A stretch of 29,952 bases of DNA from a virus, in the IMG/VR virus record IMGVR_UViG_3300006117_000698, positions 1 to 29,952 of that record; one strand, 5' to 3'. Under the pieces are notes generated by a model. That model made no database searches, was not told the origin of the DNA, and saw only the letters and a list, made by a program, of their open reading frames with translations. Shown here in pieces: positions 1 to 6,576 of this stretch. Positions within the stretch are counted from its first letter, which is position 1, and each line of letters starts with the position of its first letter. A program made the translations under genes and the position numbers.

Positions 1-39
1 TTCGAAGACCAGAACTCTATCCAATTGAGCTAAGGACCC
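1..39 (-). tRNA. tRNA-Arg(UCG), 5' half only
   Basis: The minus strand reads a 7-nt acceptor strand, U8-A9, a D arm with GG in its loop, and an anticodon loop CTTCGAA giving anticodon UCG. The 3' half lies outside the window. It is the last visible member of the minus-strand tRNA array. Confidence 0.8.
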
Positions 40-44
40 ATTGT

Positions 45-118
45 TGGTACCTCGTGATGGAATCGAACCACCGTAACCACCGTGTAAGGATGGAGTTCTA
101 CCATTAAACTAACGAGGT
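45..118 (-). tRNA. tRNA-Val(UAC)
   Basis: Full cloverleaf on the minus strand. Acceptor ACCTCGT pairs with ACGAGGT, the anticodon loop CTTACAC gives UAC, and the T loop is TTCGATT. Discriminator A and CCA are encoded in the DNA. Confidence 0.9.
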
Positions 119-128
119 GTCGACTGCT

Positions 129-202
129 TGGTACCTGGCAAAGGTAATGCTCCTCTGTCTCACGATTATCAGTCGTGTGCTCTACTTTTGAGCTAGCCAG
201 GT
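129..202 (-). tRNA. tRNA-Ile(GAU) with unusual T loop
   Basis: Acceptor ACCTGGC pairs with GCCAGGT, the anticodon stem CACGA/TCGTG closes the loop CTGATAA (GAU), and discriminator A and CCA are encoded. The T stem is mostly paired, but the loop reads AGCATTA instead of TTCRANY: the normal U54/A58 pair is A54/U58. The rest of the tRNA is canonical, so the odd loop is probably real. Confidence 0.85.
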
Positions 203-208
203 TATGTA

Positions 209-287
209 TGGTCTCGGGTGAGGGATTTGAACTCTCATTTTTCCTGGTCCCAAACCAGGTGCCATAACCAGATTAGGCGAACCCGAG
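209..287 (-). tRNA. tRNA-Pro(UGG)
   Basis: Acceptor CTCGGGT pairs with ACCCGAG. Anticodon stem CCTGG/CCAGG closes the loop TTTGGGA (UGG). The T loop is TTCAAAT, and discriminator A plus CCA are encoded. One mismatch is seen in the T stem. Confidence 0.88.
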
Positions 288-348
288 ATTGTTGAATTTG
301 ATGATTTATCAATTATTAATCTACCGCTAGGACGGACTGTTAACCGTT

Positions 349-447
349 TCCCGGCAGGCCGGATTTGAACCAGGCTTCTTCAAAACTTGTTGCCCCAGAA
401 TGGAATCAAACCAACGAGGCGTAAAAACCCTCCAGCTGTCCAGTCAA
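349..447 (-). pseudogene. two degenerate tRNA-like segments
   Basis: The minus strand holds two T-arm-like segments that do not fold into cloverleafs. Positions about 394-447 have a D-arm-like and an anticodon-like hairpin with loop TTTTTAC (UUU, Lys), but the variable loop is missing, the acceptor strands do not pair and no CCA follows. Positions about 349-375 have a TTCAAAT T loop and no recognisable 5' half. They look like decayed or deleted tRNA genes. Confidence 0.35.
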
Positions 448-473
448 GCAACAGAGGAGGGCCGTGTTAACAC

Positions 474-549
474 TGGTGCCCCATGTCCGACTCGAACAGA
501 CCACATCCTGATTACAAAACAGGTACTCTACCAGATGAGCTAATGGGGC
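474..549 (-). tRNA. tRNA-Thr(UGU)
   Basis: Acceptor GCCCCAT pairs with ATGGGGC, D arm GCTC/GAGT, anticodon loop TTTGTAA (UGU), T loop TTCGAGT, discriminator A and encoded CCA. Confidence 0.92.
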
Positions 550-555
550 GAAACT

Positions 556-1029
556 TTATGCTGCCAAAATCATTTTCATACGATCAGCTGCACAGCTGGC
601 AGCGAATGCTCGGGGCTTGACCACAGGTATCACGTTGCACATGCCACGTATGTAACCCACAGCTTCCTGTATCACACAGCTGGATCCGTACATTTCATCG
701 GGATTGATGTCCAGGTGTACTTCCACGGCACGATCTTCCAGCACATCGGTCAGTTTGAGATACAGTTCAGCGATCTTGTACACTTCGTTCATGAGTCGCA
801 TGCGAGGACGGTCTCGTTTTTGATCCCAGTCTCGTTCGCGCTGTGTTTCTCCAAAGATCTTGCAACCGTTGTTGCCGTTGATGTGTACCACGATGGCCAA
901 GGTATAGTCAGCGTACCATTGGCCGTTCATTCGGAATCGTTCACTGTCGCCACCGATATAGATTCTGGTCTCTGGCGTTTGCGCTTGTATGAAATTCTTG
1001 ACTGCATCGATATTGATTGCTTGATACAT
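556..1029 (-). CDS. RNase H-like nuclease, YkuK/DUF458 type
   Basis: 157 aa. An Ile-Gly-Gly-Asp-Ser start near residues 25-29 (Asp28), a Glu at about 82 and a His-Leu-Asp at 105-107 give the spaced acidic residues of an RNase H fold. The C-terminal Lys-Pro-x-Ala-x-Ala-Ala-Ser segment also fits the YkuK-like family, whose substrate is unknown. The ATG at 1029 is chosen because AAGGA lies about 6 nt upstream; the longer frame would run into the tRNA-Met gene. It is the only protein gene inside the tRNA array, so a link to tRNA or RNA handling is tempting but is inference only. No membrane segment or signal peptide is seen. Confidence 0.7.
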   Translation of the reverse strand: MYQAINIDAVKNFIQAQTPETRIYIGGDSERFRMNGQWYADYTLAIVVHINGNNGCKIFGETQRERDWDQKRDRPRMRLMNEVYKIAELYLKLTDVLEDRAVEVHLDINPDEMYGSSCVIQEAVGYIRGMCNVIPVVKPRAFAASCAADRMKMILAA

Positions 1030-1049
1030 GACCATCCTTGAGTTAGTGT

Positions 1050-1125
1050 TGGTAGAAGTAGTTGGATTCGAACCAACGGTCTCCGCCGTATGAAGGCGTT
1101 GCATTAGCCGCTATGCTATACTTCT
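1050..1125 (-). tRNA. tRNA-Met(CAU), probably elongator
   Basis: Acceptor AGAAGTA pairs with TACTTCT, the anticodon loop TTCATAC gives CAU, T arm GTTGG/CCAAC with loop TTCGAAT, discriminator A and encoded CCA. The fully paired acceptor argues against an initiator tRNA. A separate Ile2-type CAU tRNA lies at 20405. Confidence 0.88.
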
Positions 1126-1127
1126 AG

Positions 1128-1201
1128 TGGAGCGGGTAGCGAGAATCGAACTCGCGACTCTAGCTTGGAAGGCTAGGGTAATACCATTTTACGATACCCG
1201 C
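1128..1201 (-). tRNA. tRNA-Gly(UCC)
   Basis: Acceptor GCGGGTA pairs with TACCCGC. Anticodon stem CTAGC/GCTAG with loop CTTCCAA (UCC), T stem GCGAG/CTCGC, discriminator U and encoded CCA. Confidence 0.93.
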
Positions 1202-1202
1202 T

Positions 1203-1289
1203 TGGTGGGATGCCTAGGTAACGATCCTAGCCAATCGCAGTGATACGGGATTTACAGTCCCGGCCCCGTCCTTAGAGGTATATCATCCC
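1203..1289 (-). tRNA. tRNA-Tyr(GUA), class II, unusual T loop
   Basis: Anticodon stem CGGGA/TCCCG closes the loop CTGTAAA (GUA). A long variable arm follows, as expected for tRNA-Tyr. Discriminator A and CCA are encoded. The T stem CTAGG/CCTAG is perfect but its loop is ATCGTTA, again A54/U58 in place of U54/A58, as in the tRNA-Ile gene at 129. The last acceptor pair is a mismatch. Confidence 0.85.
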
Positions 1290-1301
1290 ATATTTAAAAA
1301 T

Positions 1302-1376
1302 TGGTGGGCTAGTGTGGAATCGAACCACCTAACTCGCTATGTCGTAGCGGGCTGAAACCATTTCAGCGTCAAGCCT
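1302..1376 (-). tRNA. tRNA of uncertain identity (possible anticodon GAC)
   Basis: D stem GCTG/CAGC, T loop TTCGATT, discriminator A and encoded CCA are clear, and the acceptor AGGCTTG/CTAGCCC pairs except at its first position. The anticodon stem CGCT/AGCG leaves a loop ACGACAT, which lacks U33 and would read GAC (Val). It may be a decayed or specialised tRNA; the isotype should not be trusted. Confidence 0.6.
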
Positions 1377-1383
1377 AAAAACT

Positions 1384-1458
1384 TGGTGGAGACCGAGGAA
1401 ATCGAATCCTTCTAGACAGCATCCTTGCAAGGGATACCCGTAGCCCACTACTGCCCCC
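1384..1458 (-). tRNA. tRNA-Ala(UGC)
   Basis: Anticodon stem TATCC/GGATG with loop CTTGCAA (UGC), T loop TTCGATT, discriminator A and encoded CCA. The acceptor GGGGGCA/GGTCTCC is held by several G-U pairs with one mismatch at the base, so the stem is weak. Confidence 0.75.
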
Positions 1459-1466
1459 AAATTGTT

Positions 1467-1542
1467 TGGCTCCATCTGTTGGATTCGAACCAACCTTCTC
1501 CGGTTAACAGCCGGGCATACTCGCCAAGAATATTAAGATGGA
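1467..1542 (-). tRNA. tRNA-Asn(GUU)
   Basis: Acceptor TCCATCT pairs with AGATGGA. Anticodon stem CCGG/CCGG with loop CTGTTAA (GUU), T stem GTTGG/CCAAC with loop TTCGAAT, discriminator G and encoded CCA. It is the first gene of the array in the direction of transcription. Confidence 0.9.
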
Positions 1543-1599
1543 ATAGATTTTAACACACTCCGCCACGGCGATTTCACTCCCACCGGGTTCCAGAATGTG

Positions 1600-1673
1600 T
1601 ATAGTAAAGCACACTGTCCGAGATCCCCGAGGGACCATGGTCCGGCTTGCCACTTTCAGTGTGCTTTACTATA
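1600..1673. repeat. 17-bp perfect inverted repeat with 40-nt loop
   Basis: The arms at 1600-1616 and 1657-1673 are perfect reverse complements. The loop contains the 12-nt palindrome GGACCATGGTCC at 1632-1643. It lies in the roughly 290-nt gene-free stretch (1543-1836) between the tRNA array and the next minus-strand gene. There is no T-run after either arm, so it is not a plain terminator. A structured RNA, a processing site or a replication or packaging element are possible. Confidence 0.6.
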
Positions 1674-1775
1674 TACTGATTTTTCATCTCACAAAAGAGA
1701 CTCCATCCTAGTACCCGCCCGTTCAACATGCTGTCTTTATAGTGCCTTGTTATGGACCTCGTTTCCGAGACACTT

Positions 1776-1811
1776 AAAACAAAAAACCCCGGAGTTGTTA
1801 GTTCCAGGGTT
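1776..1811 (-). terminator. rho-independent terminator
   Basis: On the minus strand a 9-bp stem (AACCCTGGA with TCCGGGGTT, one G-U pair) and a 9-nt loop are followed by TTTTTTGTTTT when the stem's terminal Ts are counted. It lies about 25 nt past the stop of the 49-aa gene, so it ends that transcript before the tRNA array. Confidence 0.8.
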
Positions 1812-1836
1812 CTTGAAGTTTGCGGAATAATTTTAC

Positions 1837-1986
1837 CTAACTATTCCATCCTTCATGAACCCAGATCTGCTCTGCCGGTGCGCGATCATTCGTCAGACTA
1901 ATCGCTGACCAATAGGCGCCCACGCCCATCTGCTTGGTGCAATTAAACTTCGAATGTAATCGTATGTGCGACATTTGCTTTTCCAT
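1837..1986 (-). CDS. 49-aa hypothetical protein
   Basis: A short frame of 49 codons starting Met-Glu-Lys-Gln and ending Trp-Asn-Ser. It is rich in His, Trp and polar residues, with no membrane segment, and I do not recognise its family. Support for a real gene is positional: a perfect TATAAATA late-promoter core lies 33 nt upstream and a clear terminator lies about 25 nt downstream, so the unit is a complete one-gene transcript. No strong Shine-Dalgarno sequence is visible. Short Trp-containing proteins are common in phages, but no function can be assigned. Confidence 0.55.
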   Translation of the reverse strand: MEKQMSHIRLHSKFNCTKQMGVGAYWSAISLTNDRAPAEQIWVHEGWNS

Positions 1987-2018
1987 TAAATTTTATACTA
2001 TACAATGATTGTACGATC

Positions 2019-2026
2019 TATTTATA
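2019..2026 (-). promoter_or_regulatory. late promoter core TATAAATA
   Basis: An exact TATAAATA on the minus strand, the T4-type late promoter core, 33 nt upstream of the 49-aa gene. Confidence 0.6.
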
Positions 2027-2183
2027 TCTCTGTCAACCAAGTGGTTGATTAACTGCATGTTATTGGACAAATACGTCAAACTCAATGCGGGTAAAAATTG
2101 TATCTTAGCAATAATTATAATTGACTTTGACATTGTATGTCAACCATAACAACTATATGGTTGCAACTCACACAATGTTGATG

Positions 2184-2663
2184 CTACAGCGATGTTAATC
2201 TTGGGGTGTTTTTGAAGCTTTCAAAAACACAAACACCCAGTCTTCGATCACCTGGTCGGAATCCTGTGACTTCGTGGTATACATCGACCTTGAGTCTGTG
2301 CCACCTTAGTGGTTCAATCACATGACTTTCATACGGCACCGTATCTGCTTGATCCCGGTACCAATTGGTGGTTACTGTGGGATTTCTTTGATCTATCAAA
2401 AAATTATAGGTTAAATTTCTACGGCCATCGACATGTTTTTTGCCATGGGCAACAAACTGTTGCACGTTGACACTGTCATAGGTGTAGATTTTGGGATCAA
2501 AAATTGTTGATATGAAATCGTACAGATTTTTTCTTGCTTCGCAAATACGATACGTAGTACACGTGGGAGTCGAATACGCCTGATTGTTATCTATTGCCAA
2601 ATATATGTCTGGCCACAGAAATTCCGGAATAGGTGGTAGGTCGATGTATTCAAAATTTGGCAT
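2184..2663 (-). CDS. phage protein, possible oxygenase-like beta fold
   Basis: 159 aa. The C-terminal part has a Trp-His-Arg-Leu segment followed by Tyr-His-Glu-Val and, about ten residues on, Asp-Arg-Arg-Leu-Gly. That recalls the distal His and Arg of 2-oxoglutarate/Fe(II) oxygenases. The proximal His-x-Asp pair is not evident (a Thr-Asn-Trp-Tyr stretch is near that point), so the fold may be kept without the chemistry, or the likeness may be chance. No signal peptide is seen. An AATAAATA promoter core ends 6 nt before the ATG, which predicts a nearly leaderless late transcript. Confidence 0.5.
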   Translation of the reverse strand: MPNFEYIDLPPIPEFLWPDIYLAIDNNQAYSTPTCTTYRICEARKNLYDFISTIFDPKIYTYDSVNVQQFVAHGKKHVDGRRNLTYNFLIDQRNPTVTTNWYRDQADTVPYESHVIEPLRWHRLKVDVYHEVTGFRPGDRRLGVCVFESFKNTPRLTSL

Positions 2664-2668
2664 AGGAC

Positions 2669-2676
2669 TATTTATT
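2669..2676 (-). promoter_or_regulatory. late promoter core AATAAATA
   Basis: Late-promoter-like core only 5 nt before the ATG at 2663. T4 late transcripts begin a few nucleotides after the core, so the mRNA would start at or beside the start codon. Confidence 0.5.
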
Positions 2677-2705
2677 TTTATAATATTGAACTCTGACTGA
2701 TTAGA

Positions 2706-2795
2706 TCATTCTTTGCCGGTCAATTTGACTCGATCGGAGCATCCCAGAGTGTGTGCCACTGTTTGCATTACCTGTTGCTTTGCTGTTATACTCAT
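2706..2795 (-). CDS. possible 29-aa ORF after the desaturase
   Basis: A 29-codon frame starting 3 nt after the desaturase stop, beginning Met-Ser-Ile-Thr-Ala-Lys. The tight spacing would allow reinitiation, but the only G-rich stretch touches the ATG and there is no other support. It could be a chance frame. Confidence 0.25.
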   Translation of the reverse strand: MSITAKQQVMQTVAHTLGCSDRVKLTGKE

Positions 2796-2798
2796 CCC

Positions 2799-3593
2799 CT
2801 ATAATTTTAAAAATGGCAGGAATATCCTGCAGGCATCAAATTCCCACCAACGACCGCTGATGCCTGAACCAAAATCATAATTGCCCGGACAGTGATGATG
2901 ATTGTTATGCCACCCTTCACCCCAGGTCAGATATCCGGTCAAGATGTTGTTGTAGGTTCTGTCTTGAGTTTCAAAATTTCTGTAGCCAATGCCGCTGCGT
3001 ATGTGTCCCACTGTGTTGGTAATGTTGGCATGAAAAAATGATATGCCGGTTACTAGAAAAAATCCAGTGAATGCCAGGCGCCAATCCACTACACACACTA
3101 TCAAAGGAACCAGCCACATGATCTTCAATTGGTTTCTATGAAACCATACATGATTGGGTTTTCGTAAAAGATCAACCGCGTACCTGATGTTGATCATCAT
3201 GTTGTTCTGGGTGATTTGAAAATACCAGCCAACAAAAGCATGAAAAAATCCGTGTGCTACCGGGCTGTGGATGTCTCTTTTGGTATCACAGTGTGAATGA
3301 TGGTATCCTCTATGCAGTGCGGTCCACATGATGCTGGACCCCTGACCCGAAAACACAGCAAAGAATAATATGATGTTTTCTTTCCAGGCTGGCAGGTGAT
3401 GTGTTCTATGACTGAACACTCTATGATACCCTACTTCGGCACCTAGTCCGCATACCAACATCCACATAATCAGAGTGGCACAAAGATAATGCGCAGCAAT
3501 TATACCTATGGCCAACATGTAGACAGCACTTCCGGCCAACACAAGCACAGGTATCCAAACAAACCATATGGCTTTGGAAATATTTTTAAACAT
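2799..3593 (-). CDS. membrane fatty acid desaturase
   Basis: 264 aa. All three histidine boxes of the acyl-lipid/acyl-CoA delta-9 desaturase family are present: His57 to His62, His94 with His98-His99, and a C-terminal His-Asn-Asn-His-His at about 229-233. Hydrophobic segments at roughly 10-50, 72-92 and 165-190 give the expected membrane layout. The enzyme would put a double bond into host acyl chains using a di-iron centre and an electron donor not encoded here. Its start overlaps the end of the upstream acyltransferase gene by 8 nt, so the two are co-translated. A possible role is changing membrane fluidity or lipid A/phospholipid acyl chains during infection. Function class is firm; the substrate is not. 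Confidence 0.88.
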   Translation of the reverse strand: MFKNISKAIWFVWIPVLVLAGSAVYMLAIGIIAAHYLCATLIMWMLVCGLGAEVGYHRVFSHRTHHLPAWKENIILFFAVFSGQGSSIMWTALHRGYHHSHCDTKRDIHSPVAHGFFHAFVGWYFQITQNNMMINIRYAVDLLRKPNHVWFHRNQLKIMWLVPLIVCVVDWRLAFTGFFLVTGISFFHANITNTVGHIRSGIGYRNFETQDRTYNNILTGYLTWGEGWHNNHHHCPGNYDFGSGISGRWWEFDACRIFLPFLKL

Positions 3594-4278
3594 TTGATAT
3601 CTCCTGTTGTTGATAAATTCGTCGAGTGTTGCCGCCGACTAGGCTGACAATTTCGTTGTCTTCAACATCGCGTAGCACTGTGAGTCCCGGATGTATTACT
3701 GCATTTTTTCCAATTCGCATGTTGCCACCGATCTTCATGAGTCGTACACCAACACCCACATAGGTATTTTCTCCAATTTCTGTATTTCCTCCAACAAAGC
3801 ATCCGTGTTGAATTGTTACATTTTTGCCTAGCCTGGACCCATGAGAAATTTGAGTGGCTCCATGTATAAAACAGTGATCTCCAAACTCTGTATTTGAGTG
3901 TATGTCCACAAAGTGTGCTACACAAACACCCTGCCCAAACTTTGCTGTTTTACTGATACGACTTACCTGGCTCACCATCAAATTTGCACAGGTCAATTGG
4001 TGTTGATCTACTAAATCTATAAACTTGATTCTTTTTCCTACATTGCGTGCTACCGAGGGTACCGGATTAACACCTATAAAAAAATCATACTGTTGTTTCA
4101 ATTGTTCAAAATCACAGGCAGATTCAGATGCTATAATCGGTAACCCATACATATCTGCGGTGTTGCCGTAATAGTCACTATCAATTATACCACGAACTTC
4201 AAATCCGCCTATTTCAAAATGTTCTATTAGATCTGGAAGGATTTGACCGCATCCAAGAAAAATTAATGGTTTTGACAT
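3586..4278 (-). CDS. NeuD/PglD-type sugar O/N-acyltransferase
   Basis: 230 aa from the ATG at 4278. The N-terminal third starts with a hydrophobic strand and Gly-Cys-Gly, like the nucleotide-sugar-binding domain of NeuD/PglD proteins. The C-terminal half, from about residue 105, is a run of hexapeptide repeats (Ile/Val-Gly-x-x-x patterns) forming a left-handed beta helix with His residues near the expected acceptor site. These enzymes acetylate bacillosamine- or sialic acid-type sugars. It precedes the desaturase in one transcript. A longer frame using TTG at 4293 is possible, but the ATG fits family length better. The nearby glycosyltransferase genes support surface-glycan modification; the acceptor is unknown. 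Confidence 0.8.
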   Translation of the reverse strand: MSKPLIFLGCGQILPDLIEHFEIGGFEVRGIIDSDYYGNTADMYGLPIIASESACDFEQLKQQYDFFIGVNPVPSVARNVGKRIKFIDLVDQHQLTCANLMVSQVSRISKTAKFGQGVCVAHFVDIHSNTEFGDHCFIHGATQISHGSRLGKNVTIQHGCFVGGNTEIGENTYVGVGVRLMKIGGNMRIGKNAVIHPGLTVLRDVEDNEIVSLVGGNTRRIYQQQEISNV

Positions 4279-4432
4279 TTGTTGTTCTTTCAAAATTAAA
4301 ATTTAATTGACCAAAGATATGATATATTACACCAGATTCTAGACTAGTGCCAGGTCGATATATTCAACGTAAACTATTTACTTTTATGATAGTCACAATA
4401 ATTCAAGTTCTACTGCTGATTGATACTCGAGC

Positions 4433-5335
4433 TCAATGCTGATAAAGATTGTGCCATCGGGCTGTGTCGGCTCGTACCTTGGAATCGAGCGCACGATAGT
4501 CTGTTGCCCAGGGCAACAGCATCTGATGCATCTGATAAAATTCGCGTGCTTCCGCAGAATCAAATATCTTGGTCATTTTTTTGTACCAATGGTCTCGTAT
4601 ATCGCTAGCGGTCCCGGGTGGCAGGTACATGGCATAAAAACCAGTATAATCAAAATCCTGGCCTAGTTTTTTTAGACTGGGTATTTTGACAGCATCGTTG
4701 TTGTTATGGTATTCTTCAGTCAAGGCCAGGGGCACAACATTGTTGCTCACAATTTGTTCATACACACTGGCGTAGGTCACTAATGCTATGTCTAGGGTGT
4801 TGCTGAGAAGATTCTGTACCACAGGAGTATCACCATTGTAGGGCACATAGGTCACATCCATGCGACCGAGAATCGCCTTGGCAATTGCGGTGTTAGTAGC
4901 ACTGGAACTGCCCGCTGCGATTGGTCGAGAACGAGCCTGTTGTTCCAGCTGTGCCCAGGATGTGATTCCGCTTTTTTTACTGGCCACTACCGCATAAACA
5001 AGTTCGGCAGTATACATCATGGGTGTCAACGAGTCCACTGTGGTTCTCAGCTCTGGATTTTCCAATGGTTTGAATACCATCGGTCCGCTTCCAGTCAACA
5101 ACAACACAGTGCCATCGGCTGGAGATCTGGCGAATTCTTTGACAGCCATTTGGCCACCGGCCGAAGGCATATTTAACACCATCACAGTATCGCCTTGACT
5201 GTTCAATTGTTGTTGCACGAACCTGGCCACAAGGTCCCCAGCGCCTCCGGCCGGGTACGACACCATGATGCGCAAGGACTCAGCCGAGCAGGTGACCGAT
5301 AAAAAAATTGACATCAGTAAAATTATCTTTTTCAT
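4433..5335 (-). CDS. TctC/Bug-family periplasmic binding protein
   Basis: 300 aa. A signal peptide covers about residues 1-18 (Lys-Lys, hydrophobic core, Cys-Ser-Ala). The body matches the Bug family of tripartite tricarboxylate transporter receptors: Tyr-Pro-Ala-Gly-Gly-x-x-Asp near 27-34, Gly-Gly near 60, and the Pro-Tyr-Asn-Gly-Asp motif near 165-169. Such proteins bind carboxylates in the periplasm and hand them to TctAB. No TctA or TctB partner is in the window, so it would work with a host transporter, block one, or have another use. The family is greatly expanded in Betaproteobacteria, which hints at the host. An AATAAATA core lies 36 nt upstream. Confidence 0.88.
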   Translation of the reverse strand: MKKIILLMSIFLSVTCSAESLRIMVSYPAGGAGDLVARFVQQQLNSQGDTVMVLNMPSAGGQMAVKEFARSPADGTVLLLTGSGPMVFKPLENPELRTTVDSLTPMMYTAELVYAVVASKKSGITSWAQLEQQARSRPIAAGSSSATNTAIAKAILGRMDVTYVPYNGDTPVVQNLLSNTLDIALVTYASVYEQIVSNNVVPLALTEEYHNNNDAVKIPSLKKLGQDFDYTGFYAMYLPPGTASDIRDHWYKKMTKIFDSAEAREFYQMHQMLLPWATDYRALDSKVRADTARWHNLYQH

Positions 5336-5370
5336 ATTTGTTGATCCAGTTCATTGAGTGATTTGGATTT

Positions 5371-5400
5371 TATTTATTGAGGTACCCGTACCAATAAATA
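5371..5400. promoter_or_regulatory. divergent late promoters within an inverted repeat
   Basis: AATAAATA occurs on the minus strand at 5371-5378 (for the TctC-like gene) and on the plus strand at 5393-5400 (for the PP-loop gene). They are the outer arms of an inverted repeat whose inner arms are GGTAC and GTACC; one side has two extra bases. One compact element could thus serve both directions. Confidence 0.6.
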
Positions 5401-5428
5401 TTTGTACAACACACTACAGAATTGGCAC

Positions 5429-6532
5429 ATGTCCAACATATATTATCAAGTAAGGAATCAGACATTTTTCAACAAATTCCTAGCAGCCAGCCACGCATCC
5501 AAACATGATCTGCAGATAAGATTCAATCTTTACGATGAAGCATTTGACCAATGTGACTGGAGCCAAGAGCCAGAAACCACGTGGGACCAACTGTTAGATA
5601 TCCGGGCTCTGCAGATCGCAACCATGAAAAAACCCATAGTGTTTTTCTTCAGTGGCGGCACTGACAGCTATACCATGTACCAGGTTTTTAAAAGAAACAA
5701 CATATTCATCGATTTGGTCTACATCAGACTGCACGAATATGAATCACACGAACAACAACCGGTGCTGGAACTGTTGCACAACGGAGGATTTCACAGCGAT
5801 ACCAAAATCGTGTACAGACACGAGTCTGAATTCCTGACCAACGATTCAACATACAGCAACGAAAACTGGATCTGGGAAAAACCCATGCGATACCAATGGG
5901 GACTCGCCAACGCTGGTGATGCTCCTAGCCTGGCACACGTGGAAAAAATCCTGGATACTAGCGATTTTGTAGCCGTGATAGGACTGGAAAAACCTCGACT
6001 GCATTTTGATCACACTGGTGTCTATTCGTACCAGGATGACGAAAATTTTTGTAGACCCATGGGCGAGCCGCGATTGGTGTGTTTTTATCTAGATCCTGCT
6101 TTGCCAGAACTGCATGTCAAACAAAGCTACATGTTGCTGAACTATGTGAAAAGCCTTCGCCCGCAAGCGACTCGACCCGAACAGCTGGCCGATTACAATC
6201 AGGTTCACAATGCCACTCGGTTCAGCTGGTTTGACTACAGCATCCACGGTTGTGGAAGATTTGGTGACCTCAATTCCAGTCACCATGCGCATCAAGGAAA
6301 TTTCACATCGGTACTTACGCTGTCTGACACCGGAAGATTTGAAAAATATTTCCATCACGGTCGATTTCGGCAATGGTTCGAAGATGGTTTCAACGATCGA
6401 GTGGTAAAAAATTATCTTGCTGGCATCAACAGCGTGGTCACTGACAGTGCCGGCAAGTATCTGTTACAGGATCCAAACAATTTTTTCAGCATACGACAGT
6501 TTAGATCAAAACACTATCGCCTCACATTCTAG
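5429..6532 (+). CDS. PP-loop (N-type ATP pyrophosphatase) protein
   Basis: 367 aa from the ATG at 5429. A hydrophobic strand followed by Ser-Gly-Gly-Thr-Asp-Ser at residues 75-80 is the PP-loop that binds ATP and adenylates a carbonyl or carboxyl group, as in asparagine synthetase, QueC and tRNA thiolases. The rest does not match those families clearly: the glutaminase domain of AsnB is absent, and the Cys pattern of QueC is not seen. A late-promoter core ends 28 nt upstream, but no good Shine-Dalgarno is visible. It could modify a sugar, a nucleotide or a peptide. The ATPase class is well supported; the substrate is unknown. The gene stands alone on its transcript or is read with the 87-aa gene that follows. 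Confidence 0.7.
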   Translation: MSNIYYQVRNQTFFNKFLAASHASKHDLQIRFNLYDEAFDQCDWSQEPETTWDQLLDIRALQIATMKKPIVFFFSGGTDSYTMYQVFKRNNIFIDLVYIRLHEYESHEQQPVLELLHNGGFHSDTKIVYRHESEFLTNDSTYSNENWIWEKPMRYQWGLANAGDAPSLAHVEKILDTSDFVAVIGLEKPRLHFDHTGVYSYQDDENFCRPMGEPRLVCFYLDPALPELHVKQSYMLLNYVKSLRPQATRPEQLADYNQVHNATRFSWFDYSIHGCGRFGDLNSSHHAHQGNFTSVLTLSDTGRFEKYFHHGRFRQWFEDGFNDRVVKNYLAGINSVVTDSAGKYLLQDPNNFFSIRQFRSKHYRLTF

Positions 6533-6541
6533 TGAAATTTT

Positions 6542-6549
6542 GATAAATA
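6542..6549 (+). promoter_or_regulatory. late promoter core GATAAATA
   Basis: The core lies 27 nt upstream of the ATG at 6577. A clear ribosome-binding site (CAGGAG) lies between them. Confidence 0.5.
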
Positions 6550-6576
6550 ACAATATCAGTTACCAGGAGACTTGAA

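Noticed and set aside
300-360. A plus-strand tRNA-Asn from a CTGTTAA loop
   Set aside because: The flanking bases do not form a 5-bp stem, and no acceptor or T arm in the right direction exists.
715-1041. 108-aa plus-strand frame
   Set aside because: It is antisense to the RNase H-like gene, which has family motifs; this frame has none.
1597-1830. 77-aa plus-strand frame across the inverted repeat
   Set aside because: It runs through the palindrome and over a minus-strand terminator, with no ribosome site; its composition is not protein-like.
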